From Haloferax elongans ATCC BAA-1513 (lineage in GTDB: Archaea > Halobacteriota > Halobacteria > Halobacteriales > Haloferacaceae), in NCBI RefSeq assembly GCF_000336755.1, contig NZ_AOLK01000023.1:177070-241069 (forward strand): 64,000 bases of DNA. Direction: 5' to 3'. A model generated the notes under the pieces. The model did no database searches, had not been told where the DNA came from, and was given only the letters and a program-made list of their open reading frames with translations. A program made the position numbers and the translations under genes. Positions 19,213 through 28,059 of this stretch are shown one piece after another (positions within the stretch are counted from its first letter, which is position 1; the number at the start of each line of letters is the position of its first letter).

Positions 19213-20118
19213 ATGGCGATTGGCGACATCGAACAGGTGCCGAACAGCACTGATATCTACTACGTCGATACGGGCATGTACGAGGTCGAACAGTACGGTT
19301 CGGTCTATCTCATCGATGCCGAGCGACCGGCGCTCATCGACACGGGCATCGCCGCCGACCGCGAGCACATCTTCGCCATGCTCGACGAAGTCGGCGTCGA
19401 CGACCTCGCGTACATCCTGCCGACACACGTGCACCTCGACCACGCGGGCGGCGCGGGATACCTCGCAGAGCGCTACCCCGACGCGACAGTGATGACCCAC
19501 GAAATCGGTGCGCCGCACCTCGTGGACCCGACGCGCCTCGTCGAGGGGACGAAAGCCGCCGTCGAAGACCAGTGGCGCTTCTACGACGAACCACTCCCAA
19601 TCGACGACGACCGCGTCGAGGGACTCACCGACGGCGACGAAATCGACCTCGGCGACCGCACACTTACGGTTCACCACGCCCCCGGTCACGCCCCGCATCA
19701 GGTCATGTACCACGACAGCGGCGACGACGCGCTGTTTGTCGGCGACGCGATGGGTATCTGGGAACCGAACACGAAAACGGCTCGGCAGACGACGCCGCCC
19801 TCGCAGTTCCACCTTCAGAAGGCTCTCGACGACGTGCGAACCATCGAAGACATCGCTCCCGAGACCATCTGCTTCGGCCACTTCGGGTCGGAAGAATACT
19901 CCGAGGAGTTGGCCGAATCGTACAAACGAACCCTCGTCGAGTGGGTCGAAGCGATTCGACAGAAGCGCGAGGAACTCGACGACGACGAGGCGGTCATCGA
20001 GCACTTCGTCGAACACACTCAGATGGACGAGGTCTGGGGCGTCCGCAAAGCACAGGACGAAGAGCGACTGAACGCTCGCGGCGTCCTCGGCTACCTCGAC
20101 TACATCGATTCCCAGTAG
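19213..20118 (+). CDS. MBL-fold metallo-hydrolase
   Basis: 301 aa metallo-beta-lactamase fold. Metal site: THVHLDHAGG (about 74-83), then HHAPGHAPHQVMYH (about 155-168), LFVGDAMG (Asp bridging residue, about 176-183) and FGHFG near 219. Substrate is not evident; relatives include glyoxalase II-like thioesterases and lactonases. Starts 86 bases from the divergent HTH gene. Confidence 0.9.
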   Translation: MAIGDIEQVPNSTDIYYVDTGMYEVEQYGSVYLIDAERPALIDTGIAADREHIFAMLDEVGVDDLAYILPTHVHLDHAGGAGYLAERYPDATVMTHEIGAPHLVDPTRLVEGTKAAVEDQWRFYDEPLPIDDDRVEGLTDGDEIDLGDRTLTVHHAPGHAPHQVMYHDSGDDALFVGDAMGIWEPNTKTARQTTPPSQFHLQKALDDVRTIEDIAPETICFGHFGSEEYSEELAESYKRTLVEWVEAIRQKREELDDDEAVIEHFVEHTQMDEVWGVRKAQDEERLNARGVLGYLDYIDSQ

Positions 20119-20159
20119 TCCGGGACCGTACCCCGTTTCTCCGGCAAGTAAACCGACCG

Positions 20160-20200
20160 AACGTACATAGTTTTAAATGTTGATTCATTATTAATAGGAT
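20160..20200 (+). promoter_or_regulatory. TATA-like promoter of acyl-CoA synthetase gene
   Basis: The AT-rich run GTTTTAAATGTTGATTCATT begins about 32 bases before the ATG at 20201, a spacing consistent with an archaeal TATA box and a short or absent leader. Confidence 0.5.
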
Positions 20201-22204
20201 ATGGATTGGCGTGACGCGGAGGCAGCGTTCGATGACCCCGTCATCGGTCGAACGACCCTCCCCCGAATGTTCGAGGAGAGTGTGGCGCGAAACGCCGCGC
20301 GCCCCGCACAGCGGTACAAAGGTGGTGTCTACGAGCGGTCGCTGGTGAGCGAAGGCGTCGTCCCGAAAGCACCCCGCAACGACTTCGCCGAGCTAACCTA
20401 CGAGTCCATGCAGGACATCGTCAGGAAGCTCGCCGCCGGGTTCCGTGACCTCGGCCTCGACGCCGAAGACCGCGTGGGACTCTTCGCGCACACACGCATG
20501 GAGTGGGCACAGACCGACTTCGCCGTCCTCGCCGCTGGCGGCGCCGTCACCACGGTCTACACCTCGTCGTCGGAACGGCAGGTTCGGTATCTTCTCTCCG
20601 ACCCCGGCGCGAACGCCGCCGTCGTCGAAAACGAGGAGCTACTGGAGCGAGTCCTCGCCGTCGAAGACGACCTAGACCTCAAATTCATCGTCGTCATGGA
20701 CGAGTTCGACGGCCACGACGACCGCGACGACATTCTGACGCTCGGCGAACTGTATCGCCGCGGTGAAGACGTGTTCGACGAGGAAACGTACGAATCGTGG
20801 CTCGACGCCCGCGACCCGGACGACCTCGCGAGCCTCATCTACACCTCGGGGACGACCGGCCAGCCGAAGGGCGTCAAGCTCACCCACTGGAACTTCCGGT
20901 CGAACGTCAACGAGAGCTACCGCCGCTTCGGACCTCACCCCGGTAGAGACGACGCCCCGTTCATCGGTCCGGACGCAGTCGCACTATCGTTCCTCCCGCT
21001 CGCGCACGTCTTCGAGCGAATGGCTGGCCACTTCATGATGTTCGCGGCCGGTGCCACAGTCGCATACGCCGAGAGCCCGGACACGCTCCGCGACGACTTC
21101 CAACTCGTCCAGCCGACGACGGGAACCAGCGTCCCGCGCGTCTACGAGAAGCTCTACGACGCGATTCGGACGCAAGCAAGCGAGTCGCCGCTTAAGAAGC
21201 GCATCTTCGAGTGGGCAGTCGGCGTCGGCAAAGAGTACCACACGTCCGAAGCACCCGGCTACCTGCTCGAGCTTAAACACCAACTCGCGGACCGACTCGT
21301 CTTCGAACAGGTCCGAGACGCACTCGGTGGCAACATGGAGTTCTTCATCAGCGGGGGCGGCAGCCTCTCGGCCGAACTCTGTGCGCTGTACCACGGCATG
21401 GGACTCCCAATCTTCGAGGGGTACGGCCTCACCGAAACCTCGCCGGTCATCTCGGTCAACCCCCCCGAAGAGCCGAAGATTGGAACTATCGGCTATCCGC
21501 TTCGCAACGTCGAGGTAAAACTCGACAAGACCGTCGTCGGCGACACACTCGGTGACGCGGGCGGCGACATCGGGGAGCTTCTCGTCCGAGGACCAAGCGT
21601 CACGGAGGGGTACTGGAACCGCCCAGAAGAGACCGAAGCGGCGTTCGAGGAAGACGACGATGGAAACCGCTGGTTCCGCACCGGCGACATCGTCGAACTC
21701 CGACCCGACGGCTATCTCGCCTTCCGCGAGCGCGCCAAGCAGATTCTCGTTCTCTCGACTGGCAAGAACGTGGCTCCCGGCCCAATCGAGGACGCGTTCG
21801 CCTCTTCGGACGTCGTCGAGCAGTGCATGGTCCTCGGCGACGGTCGGAAGTTCGTCTCTGCACTCATCGTCCCGAGTTTCGACGGCCTACGGTCGTGGGC
21901 CGACAAGGAGGGTATCGACCTGCCGGACGACCCGAAGGCCATCTGTCGGCACGACAAAGTCAAAGAGCGCATCGACGCCGAAGTCGAACGCGCCAACCAG
22001 CAGTTCGAGTCCTACGAGAAAATCAAGCAGTTCCGCGTCGTCCCCGAGGAGTTCTCCGAGGACAACGACCTGATGACGCCGACGATGAAAAAGAAGCGCC
22101 GGAACATCCTCGACCGGTACGCCGACCAAGTGAATCTTATCTACGAGGAGTCGAACCACCGGACTGAAGAGCGACACCGGAGCGAACAGGCGACGAGCGA
22201 GTAG
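20201..22204 (+). CDS. AMP-dependent long-chain acyl-CoA synthetase
   Basis: 667 aa adenylate-forming enzyme of the FadD / long-chain type. Motifs: P-loop-like LIYTSGTTGQPKGVKLTHWN (about 214-233), A5 GYGLTETSPVIS (about 407-418), A7/A8 WFRTGDIVELRPDGYLAFRERAKQILVLSTGKNVAPGPIE (about 490-530). It activates a fatty or other carboxylic acid to acyl-AMP and then acyl-CoA. Together with the thiolase at 26655 it fits fatty-acid turnover. Cytoplasmic or membrane-associated. Confidence 0.93.
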   Translation: MDWRDAEAAFDDPVIGRTTLPRMFEESVARNAARPAQRYKGGVYERSLVSEGVVPKAPRNDFAELTYESMQDIVRKLAAGFRDLGLDAEDRVGLFAHTRMEWAQTDFAVLAAGGAVTTVYTSSSERQVRYLLSDPGANAAVVENEELLERVLAVEDDLDLKFIVVMDEFDGHDDRDDILTLGELYRRGEDVFDEETYESWLDARDPDDLASLIYTSGTTGQPKGVKLTHWNFRSNVNESYRRFGPHPGRDDAPFIGPDAVALSFLPLAHVFERMAGHFMMFAAGATVAYAESPDTLRDDFQLVQPTTGTSVPRVYEKLYDAIRTQASESPLKKRIFEWAVGVGKEYHTSEAPGYLLELKHQLADRLVFEQVRDALGGNMEFFISGGGSLSAELCALYHGMGLPIFEGYGLTETSPVISVNPPEEPKIGTIGYPLRNVEVKLDKTVVGDTLGDAGGDIGELLVRGPSVTEGYWNRPEETEAAFEEDDDGNRWFRTGDIVELRPDGYLAFRERAKQILVLSTGKNVAPGPIEDAFASSDVVEQCMVLGDGRKFVSALIVPSFDGLRSWADKEGIDLPDDPKAICRHDKVKERIDAEVERANQQFESYEKIKQFRVVPEEFSEDNDLMTPTMKKKRRNILDRYADQVNLIYEESNHRTEERHRSEQATSE

Positions 22205-22333
22205 AATTTTAAATAACAATATTATATCCTCATTTTCTACACAATCAATTACCCCTGGCGGGGAGAATGCCGTCCGGGATGTATGCTTTTATCTTCCGTC
22301 GCCACAACAACCGAATCAATGGAGGCGATATAA

Positions 22334-24199
22334 GTGGCCGCCGGAGGTGGAGCGCATCTCATACCGCTCGTCGCCGCAATCATCGGCGTCGGCGTTGTCT
22401 CGCAGGTGCTTTCGGACCGATTTCAGGTCCCCAGCGTCGTGTTCCTCATCGCGTCGGGCATTTTGCTCGGCCCAGAGGGGCTTGCGGTCATTACTTCCGA
22501 CTCGTTCGGGAACGCACTGCAGGCAATCGTCGGTCTCTCGGTCGCTATCATCGTTTTCGAAGGTGCCTTCCACCTTCGAATCGACAAGCTCCGAGAGGCA
22601 CCGGCAGCGACGCTCAAACTCGTCACCGTCGGCGCGGTAATCTCGTTTATCGGGACCGGACTCGCCGTCCACTACGCGCTCGGCGCACCGTGGATGGTGT
22701 CGTTCCTCGTCGGCGCACTGCTCGTTGCGACGGGACCGACGGTCATCGCGCCGATTCTCGAAGTCGTTCCGGTTCGTGACCGAGTCGGCGCGGCACTCGA
22801 CACCGAGGGTATCGTCAACGACGTGACGGCGGCTATCGTCGCCGTCGTCATCTTCGAGGCCATCCTCGCAGGCGTCACTAACCCGAACGCCCTCGTGGCG
22901 CTGTTCGCAGAGCGATTAGGAATCGGTGTCGTCGTCGGTGCAATCGTTGCAGGGACGCTGTACTACGTGCTCCGGTACGTTGACTTGTCTCCCGGAAACG
23001 CACCGCAGAACGCTCGACTCCTCACGCTCGCGGGCGCACTCGTCGCCTACGGCGCGGCCGACTTAATCGCCACCGAAGCGGGCATCGCCGCGGTGGCGAC
23101 CGCCGGTATCCTCCTTGGAAACGTAGAGATACCGTACGAAGAGGAGATTTCCGCGTTCAAGGGTGACATCACCCTGCTCGTGCTCTCGTTCGTCTTTATC
23201 GCCCTCGCAGCGCTTCTGGACTTCGGGACTCTCCTCGACCTCGGTGTCGGCGGCATCATCGTCGTCGCCGTCGTCGCCCTCGTTCTCCGGCCAGCGCTCG
23301 TGTTCCTCTCAGCCCGCGGCGACCGCTTCACGACGGGCGAGAAGTGGTTCATGAGCCTCGTCGGTCCGCGCGGTATCATCCCCGCGTCCGTGGCGACGCT
23401 GTTCGCCATCCAACTGCGGGCGGCGGGCCTGACGGAGGCCGCCGACACCCTCGTCGGCACCGTCTTTCTCGTCATCCTCGTGACCGTCGTGTTCGAGGCT
23501 GGACTCGCCCGTCAGATTGCAGAATACCTCGACGTCATTCCAATGCGTGTACTTGTCATCGGAGGCGGTAAGGTGGGCCGTGCGCTCGCCGAACGCCTCG
23601 CAGACCGTGGAGAGAACGTGGTCCTCATCGAAGAGGACCAAGAAGTAGTACAGACCGCCCGCAATCAGGGCTTTACCGTCCATCACGGTGATGGAGCCGA
23701 CACGGACGTACTCAGGTCGGCCGGCGCTGGGAACGCCAAGGTCGTCGTCGCCGCCACCGGTGACGACGACGTGAACCTGCTGGTGTCGCAACTCGCTAGC
23801 TCGAAGTTCGAACCCGAGAGCGTTCTCGCGCGGGCCAACAACCCCGATAACGTCGAAGCGTTCGAAGAACTCGGTGTACGGACCATCTCGTCGACCATCG
23901 CCACGGCGCAGGCGATGGACAACTACATCGAACGGCCATCGATGTCCAACTGGATGGGCGAAATCGGTCGCTCCGGCGACGTACAGGAGGTCGAGATGAC
24001 TGCCGAAACCCTCGTCGGCCGGACCATCAAAGAAGTCGGACCGGAACTTCCCGACGGGTGTCTCATCGCGCTCGTCTCTCGAAACGGCGATACGAACGTT
24101 CCCGCAGCGGACTTCACACTCCAGCAGGGTGACCGCATTACTATCATCGGCGAGCGCGACGCTGTTCGTGAAGCCGAGTCGCTCGTCCACCCCGAATAA
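22334..24199 (+). CDS. Cation:proton antiporter (CPA family) with C-terminal TrkA-N and TrkA-C domains
   Basis: 621 aa from a GTG preceded by GGAGGCG at 22321, a strong ribosome-binding site. Residues 1-400 hold about 12 membrane segments with antiporter features (LLVATGPTVIAPILE near 130-145; NDVTAAIVAVVIFE). Residues from about 405 form an RCK_N Rossmann domain (VLVIGGGKVGRALAERLADRG), followed by an RCK_C domain (about 540-621). Na+/H+ or K+/H+ exchange gated by a nucleotide or ion ligand fits a halophile. Upstream AT-rich run at 22206-22232 is a likely promoter. Confidence 0.92.
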   Translation: MAAGGGAHLIPLVAAIIGVGVVSQVLSDRFQVPSVVFLIASGILLGPEGLAVITSDSFGNALQAIVGLSVAIIVFEGAFHLRIDKLREAPAATLKLVTVGAVISFIGTGLAVHYALGAPWMVSFLVGALLVATGPTVIAPILEVVPVRDRVGAALDTEGIVNDVTAAIVAVVIFEAILAGVTNPNALVALFAERLGIGVVVGAIVAGTLYYVLRYVDLSPGNAPQNARLLTLAGALVAYGAADLIATEAGIAAVATAGILLGNVEIPYEEEISAFKGDITLLVLSFVFIALAALLDFGTLLDLGVGGIIVVAVVALVLRPALVFLSARGDRFTTGEKWFMSLVGPRGIIPASVATLFAIQLRAAGLTEAADTLVGTVFLVILVTVVFEAGLARQIAEYLDVIPMRVLVIGGGKVGRALAERLADRGENVVLIEEDQEVVQTARNQGFTVHHGDGADTDVLRSAGAGNAKVVVAATGDDDVNLLVSQLASSKFEPESVLARANNPDNVEAFEELGVRTISSTIATAQAMDNYIERPSMSNWMGEIGRSGDVQEVEMTAETLVGRTIKEVGPELPDGCLIALVSRNGDTNVPAADFTLQQGDRITIIGERDAVREAESLVHPE

Positions 24200-24247
24200 C
24201 TCGGTCGGGGACGGCTTTTTCTCAGTGTCGTTCGACGAGCGTCCGGG

Positions 24248-24418
24248 TTAGGTTCGGGCCCACCGAAGGAAGACGGCCCAGTACCCGACGGTCAACGCGA
24301 CCAGTACGTACCAGACCACGGCCCCGAGTTCAGGCCTCGGAACGACCCCCATCGACGCAACGCCCGCGGCAGCGAGCGCCGCCACCACCCCAGAGACGAC
24401 GGCCGTCGAGAGATTCAT
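24248..24418 (-). CDS. Small two-segment membrane protein
   Basis: 56 aa (ATG at 24418, TAA at 24248-24250), a frame too short for routine gene lists. It has two hydrophobic stretches (TAVVSGVVAALAAAGVASMGVV and LGAVVWYVLVALTVGYWAVFL) joined by a PRPE turn, and ends in RWART. Third positions are almost all G or C. No family recognised. Convergent with the antiporter gene; function unknown. Confidence 0.6.
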   Translation of the reverse strand: MNLSTAVVSGVVAALAAAGVASMGVVPRPELGAVVWYVLVALTVGYWAVFLRWART

Positions 24419-24603
24419 CGTCACCTGTTGCTCACGACGAGGGTAAGAACGTGACGAATTTCAAAAGAACATTCATTATGAATAACCAAACAATGACGGG
24501 GTAGCGACCGTCTCAAGCAAGGTTTGGGTCGCAACTCGCAGACAGAGTTGTTGATTCTCGGACATACACGAACGATTATTCACATCCCTGTCGAAGCACG
24601 GGC

Positions 24604-26298
24604 ATGCGACACTTGGAGGGGCCACTGTGTTCGGTCGACTTGACCGACCGCCTAGCCGAGACATCGTCCATCGACGGGATTCTCGAATCGTATCTCGGCG
24701 GGCGCGGCGTCGGGACGAAACTCGCCCACGACCAGATTCCGTTTGACGCTGACCCGCTTGGGGCCGAGAACCGACTTGTTCTCGCCGCCGGGCCGATGCA
24801 ACAGTCTCGAATGAGCTTCACCGGGCGGGTGAGCATGACCGGTCTGTCACCACTGACGAATGGGCTCGTCTCCTCGAACGCCGGTGGGTTTCTCTCACGA
24901 AACCTCGTCGGAACCGGCTACAGCGCCATCGAATTCACCGGCGAGGCAGACGAGTTGCTCGCGGTTCACGTCCGCCCCGACGGCGTCGAATTCGAGTCCG
25001 TGCCGGAACTCGAAGGCGCGGAGGTTCCCGACGTCACCGAGTACGCTGCGTCGGAGTGGGACCTCGACGCCGAACAGACCATCTGTATCGGTCCGGCGGG
25101 AGAAAACGAGGTCCGATTCGCGTCGGTGATGACGACCGAGACGCGGGCGTTCGGTCGCGGCGGTCTCGGCGCAGTCATGGGGTCGAAGAACCTGAAAGTC
25201 GTCACCTTCGCCGGTGACGACGCGCCCGACGTCGAAATCGAGTTCCCGGACGTCGCGATGGACGTGCATCGAGACGCAGCCACCTCCGACCACTCGATGA
25301 AGCGACAGGGAACGACCGCCGGGACCGACTACGCGAACGCAGTCGAGGCGTTCCCGACGCGCTACTTCTCCGAGCGCGAGTTCGAGGGCGTCGAGGGCAT
25401 CAACGGCGACGCCGTGGAGTCGAAGAAGTACAAGAAAGGGACCTGCTCGCAGTGCGCCTTCGCCTGTAAACTTCCGACGAAAGACGAGGAACGCGGCGTC
25501 GAAACCGAAGGCCCAGAATTCGAGACGGTGATGGCCTTCGGGTCGAACTGCGCCGTCGACGACATCGTGGACGTGATGAAGTCCAACGACCTGTGTGACC
25601 GCCTCGGTCTCGACACCATCTCCTGTGGCGACACCATCGCGGCGTACCTGATGGCCGAAGACGAGTTCGGCAACGTTGACCTGATTCACGAACTCGTCGA
25701 ACAAATCGGCCACCGCGAGGGCGTCGGCGACCTGCTCGCGGAGGGCACCCACCGCGTCGCGGACGAACTCGGCGTCCACGACTGGACGGTCAAGGGCATG
25801 GAGTTCCCGGCCCACGACGGCCGCCACCTCCACGGACAGGGCCTCTCCTTCGCCACCTCGAACCGCGGTGCCGACCACATGTACGCCTCGTTCTACGCGC
25901 TTGAGTACCCCTACGTCGAGAAGTCGAAGGCCGTCGAACCCCACGGTCTCGGCGGCAAGCCCGAACGCCTCGTGGAGAAGGAAAACCACAACGCCGTCCT
26001 CGACAGCGGCGTCGTCTGCAAGTTCTCGCGGGACTTCATCGACGAGGAGACGCTGGCGACGCTGTTCGATACGACCTACGACCATCTCCAGGAAGTCGGC
26101 GAGCGCATCGTCACGCTCGAACGCCACTTCAACAACCAGCGCGGTTTCGACCGCGACGACGACCGTCTCCCCTACGATATTCCCGGCTTCCCACACGCGC
26201 TCTCGGAGTACTACGAGCTTCGCGGGTGGGACGAAGATGGTGTCGTGCCGGAGTCGGCAGTCGGTGGAGAAAGCGGAGCAGCACCGGCGGACGATTGA
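24604..26298 (+). CDS. aor: Aldehyde:ferredoxin oxidoreductase family protein (tungsten enzyme)
   Basis: 564 aa. AOR fold with the N-terminal domain (1-205) containing the pterin-binding region GRVSMTGLSPLTN..NAGGFLSRNLVGTGYSAIEFTGEA, the segment TRAFGRGGLGAVMGSKNLK, and the [4Fe-4S] Cys cluster CSQCAFACK (about 281-289), with the fourth-ligand region DTISCGDTI (about 339-347). The enzyme oxidises aldehydes to acids with ferredoxin using a tungsto-bispterin. Slightly shorter than the Pyrococcus enzymes. The window also carries a Tup-type tungstate importer at 41765. Confidence 0.92.
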   Translation: MRHLEGPLCSVDLTDRLAETSSIDGILESYLGGRGVGTKLAHDQIPFDADPLGAENRLVLAAGPMQQSRMSFTGRVSMTGLSPLTNGLVSSNAGGFLSRNLVGTGYSAIEFTGEADELLAVHVRPDGVEFESVPELEGAEVPDVTEYAASEWDLDAEQTICIGPAGENEVRFASVMTTETRAFGRGGLGAVMGSKNLKVVTFAGDDAPDVEIEFPDVAMDVHRDAATSDHSMKRQGTTAGTDYANAVEAFPTRYFSEREFEGVEGINGDAVESKKYKKGTCSQCAFACKLPTKDEERGVETEGPEFETVMAFGSNCAVDDIVDVMKSNDLCDRLGLDTISCGDTIAAYLMAEDEFGNVDLIHELVEQIGHREGVGDLLAEGTHRVADELGVHDWTVKGMEFPAHDGRHLHGQGLSFATSNRGADHMYASFYALEYPYVEKSKAVEPHGLGGKPERLVEKENHNAVLDSGVVCKFSRDFIDEETLATLFDTTYDHLQEVGERIVTLERHFNNQRGFDRDDDRLPYDIPGFPHALSEYYELRGWDEDGVVPESAVGGESGAAPADD

Positions 26299-26341
26299 AC
26301 GTACAGCCATTTACGGCTGCCCCGAAAATGTTGACTCGTCT

Positions 26342-26536
26342 ATGAGACGAAACGCAAAGCTCGCGTTCGTCACGAGCACCCACCTCGTGTTGCTGTCGCT
26401 GTTCTTCAAACTCGAACCGGCCAACGTCGATGCAGCGGGCTTTCTCGCCACGACCGGGGCGGTCGTATTCCTCGCGGGACTGGGACTCGAAACGTCGGTT
26501 CTCTCGTTCGGGGCGTCCGAAAGCGAGTCGTCCTAA
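26342..26536 (+). CDS. Small membrane protein
   Basis: 64 aa, starting at the ATG at 26342. Basic N-terminus (MRRNAKLAF) followed by hydrophobic segments VTSTHLVLLSLFF and GFLATTGAVVFLAGLGLETSVL, ending in a Ser/Glu tail. It starts 43 bases after the AOR stop and may be co-transcribed. No family recognised. Confidence 0.6.
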   Translation: MRRNAKLAFVTSTHLVLLSLFFKLEPANVDAAGFLATTGAVVFLAGLGLETSVLSFGASESESS

Positions 26537-26654
26537 AAGCAGTTTTTCGAAGCCTTATCGACTGAATTCGATTGTCGCGCCGCTGCCACCTTTTTCCGGG
26601 ATTCGCTCACGCTCATCCCGCAAAAATCTGGACCAAAAACCGCTTAGAGAGGAG

Positions 26655-27788
26655 TTACCGGCTGAATTCGATTGCCGCGCCTTGACCGAACCCGACACAA
26701 AGCGAGGCGAGGCCGCGGTCCACGTCGCGCTTTATCATCTCGTGGATGAGCGTCACGGGGAGGCGCGCGCCGGAGGCACCGAGCGGGTGGCCGAGGGCGA
26801 TTGCGCCGCCGTTGACGTTGAGTTTGTCCTCGTCGATGCCGAGTTCGCGGCGGGAGTACTCACACTGGCTGGCGAACGCTTCGTTGATTTCGACGAGTCC
26901 GTAGTCGCCGATGTCGCGTCCGGCGCGTTCGAGGAGGCCGCGGGTGGCCGGAACTGGACCGATGCCCATGACCGTCGGGTCGACGCCAGCGACGTTGTTC
27001 GTACCCACGGAGGCGAGCACGTCGAGACCGTGTTCCTCGGCGAACTCGCGGGAGGTCACGAGGACGGCTGCTGCGCCGTCGGTAATCTGCGAGGAGTTGC
27101 CAGCCGTGACCGAACCGTCGCCCGAGAACGCCGGTGGGAGACCACCGAGCGCGTCCAGCGAAGTGTCGTGGCGGATGCCTTCGTCTTCGGTGACGACGCC
27201 GTCTTCGGTCTCGATGGGAACGATTTCGTCGTCGAAACGTCCGGTCTCGGTCGCGTCGGCGGCGCGCTCGTGGCTGCGGAGCGCGAACTTGTCTTGGTCT
27301 TCGCGAGAAACTTCGTGCTCGTTTGCAACCTTCTCGGCGGTCATCCCCATCTGGAGTTGGAAGACGTTGTACGCCTCACTCAGTTCGGGGTGGAGGTGCT
27401 GGTAGGAGTCGCCGTCCATCGGGACGCGGGACATGCTCTCGACGCCGCCCGCGATGATACACTCGCGGTTGCCCGCGGCGATGGCGTCCGACGCGGAAAT
27501 AATCGACTGCATCGACGACGCACACCAGCGGTTGATGGTTGTCGCGGGCGTCCCTTCGCCGAGTTCCGAGAGGAGCGCGATGACGCGTGCGACGTTGTTG
27601 TCCTGCTCGGTGCGCTGCTGGGCGACGCCCCACATCAGGTCCTCGACGTCGTCTGCATCAACGTCGTGTTCGTCGAGGATGTGGTCGATGAGGGCAATCG
27701 AGAGGTCTTCGCTTCGAACGTCTTCGAACACACCGCCGGACTTGCCGAACGGCGTTCGGTATGCGGCCGCGATGACTGGTTCTGGCAT
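26655..27788 (-). CDS. Acetyl-CoA C-acyltransferase (thiolase)
   Basis: 377 aa from the ATG at 27788 (MPEPVIAAAYRTPFGK), which matches the family N-terminus; the ATG at 27833 adds 15 residues. Catalytic features: nucleophilic Cys in NRWCASSMQ (about 87), GGVESMSRVPM, HPLGASGAR (His near 333), and CVGFGQGAA near the C-terminus, with the second Cys. The enzyme condenses or cleaves acyl-CoA (beta-oxidation, or acetoacetyl-CoA formation). Pairs functionally with the acyl-CoA synthetase at 20201. Confidence 0.94.
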   Translation of the reverse strand: MPEPVIAAAYRTPFGKSGGVFEDVRSEDLSIALIDHILDEHDVDADDVEDLMWGVAQQRTEQDNNVARVIALLSELGEGTPATTINRWCASSMQSIISASDAIAAGNRECIIAGGVESMSRVPMDGDSYQHLHPELSEAYNVFQLQMGMTAEKVANEHEVSREDQDKFALRSHERAADATETGRFDDEIVPIETEDGVVTEDEGIRHDTSLDALGGLPPAFSGDGSVTAGNSSQITDGAAAVLVTSREFAEEHGLDVLASVGTNNVAGVDPTVMGIGPVPATRGLLERAGRDIGDYGLVEINEAFASQCEYSRRELGIDEDKLNVNGGAIALGHPLGASGARLPVTLIHEMIKRDVDRGLASLCVGFGQGAAIEFSR

Positions 27789-28059
27789 GCCACACAATGC
27801 GTGTTCGAACACCATAAATAGTTTAGAACTCATAAATGATTGTCAAAAGTTTACTCGTCAGCAGCGACAGCGCCGATATCGGCGTCGTCATCCATCGATT
27901 TTTACCCGACGAGGGACGCGTGGGCGGAGACAAGGGGTGCGTGGGCGGAGACAAAGGGCACGTGGAGGGAGACAACAGACACGTTCGGGGTGGCAGAGAC
28001 AGTTCGCTGCGAACGCTACTCCGACGCTCTTATGCGTCTGCCCCGGCAACTTTGTGCGG
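27789..28059. repeat. Intergenic region with degenerate 21-bp tandem repeat
   Basis: Between the divergent thiolase and AAA genes. Units of 21 bases occur at 27918-27938, 27939-27959 and 27960-27980, with a weaker fourth at 27981-28000; the core is GCGTGGGCGGAGACAAGGG in the first two units and decays after that. AT-rich sequence at 27820-27845 next to the thiolase start is a likely promoter region. No convincing gene. Confidence 0.55.

Noticed and set aside
24895-26310. 471-residue minus-strand frame
   Set aside because: Antisense shadow of the AOR-family gene.
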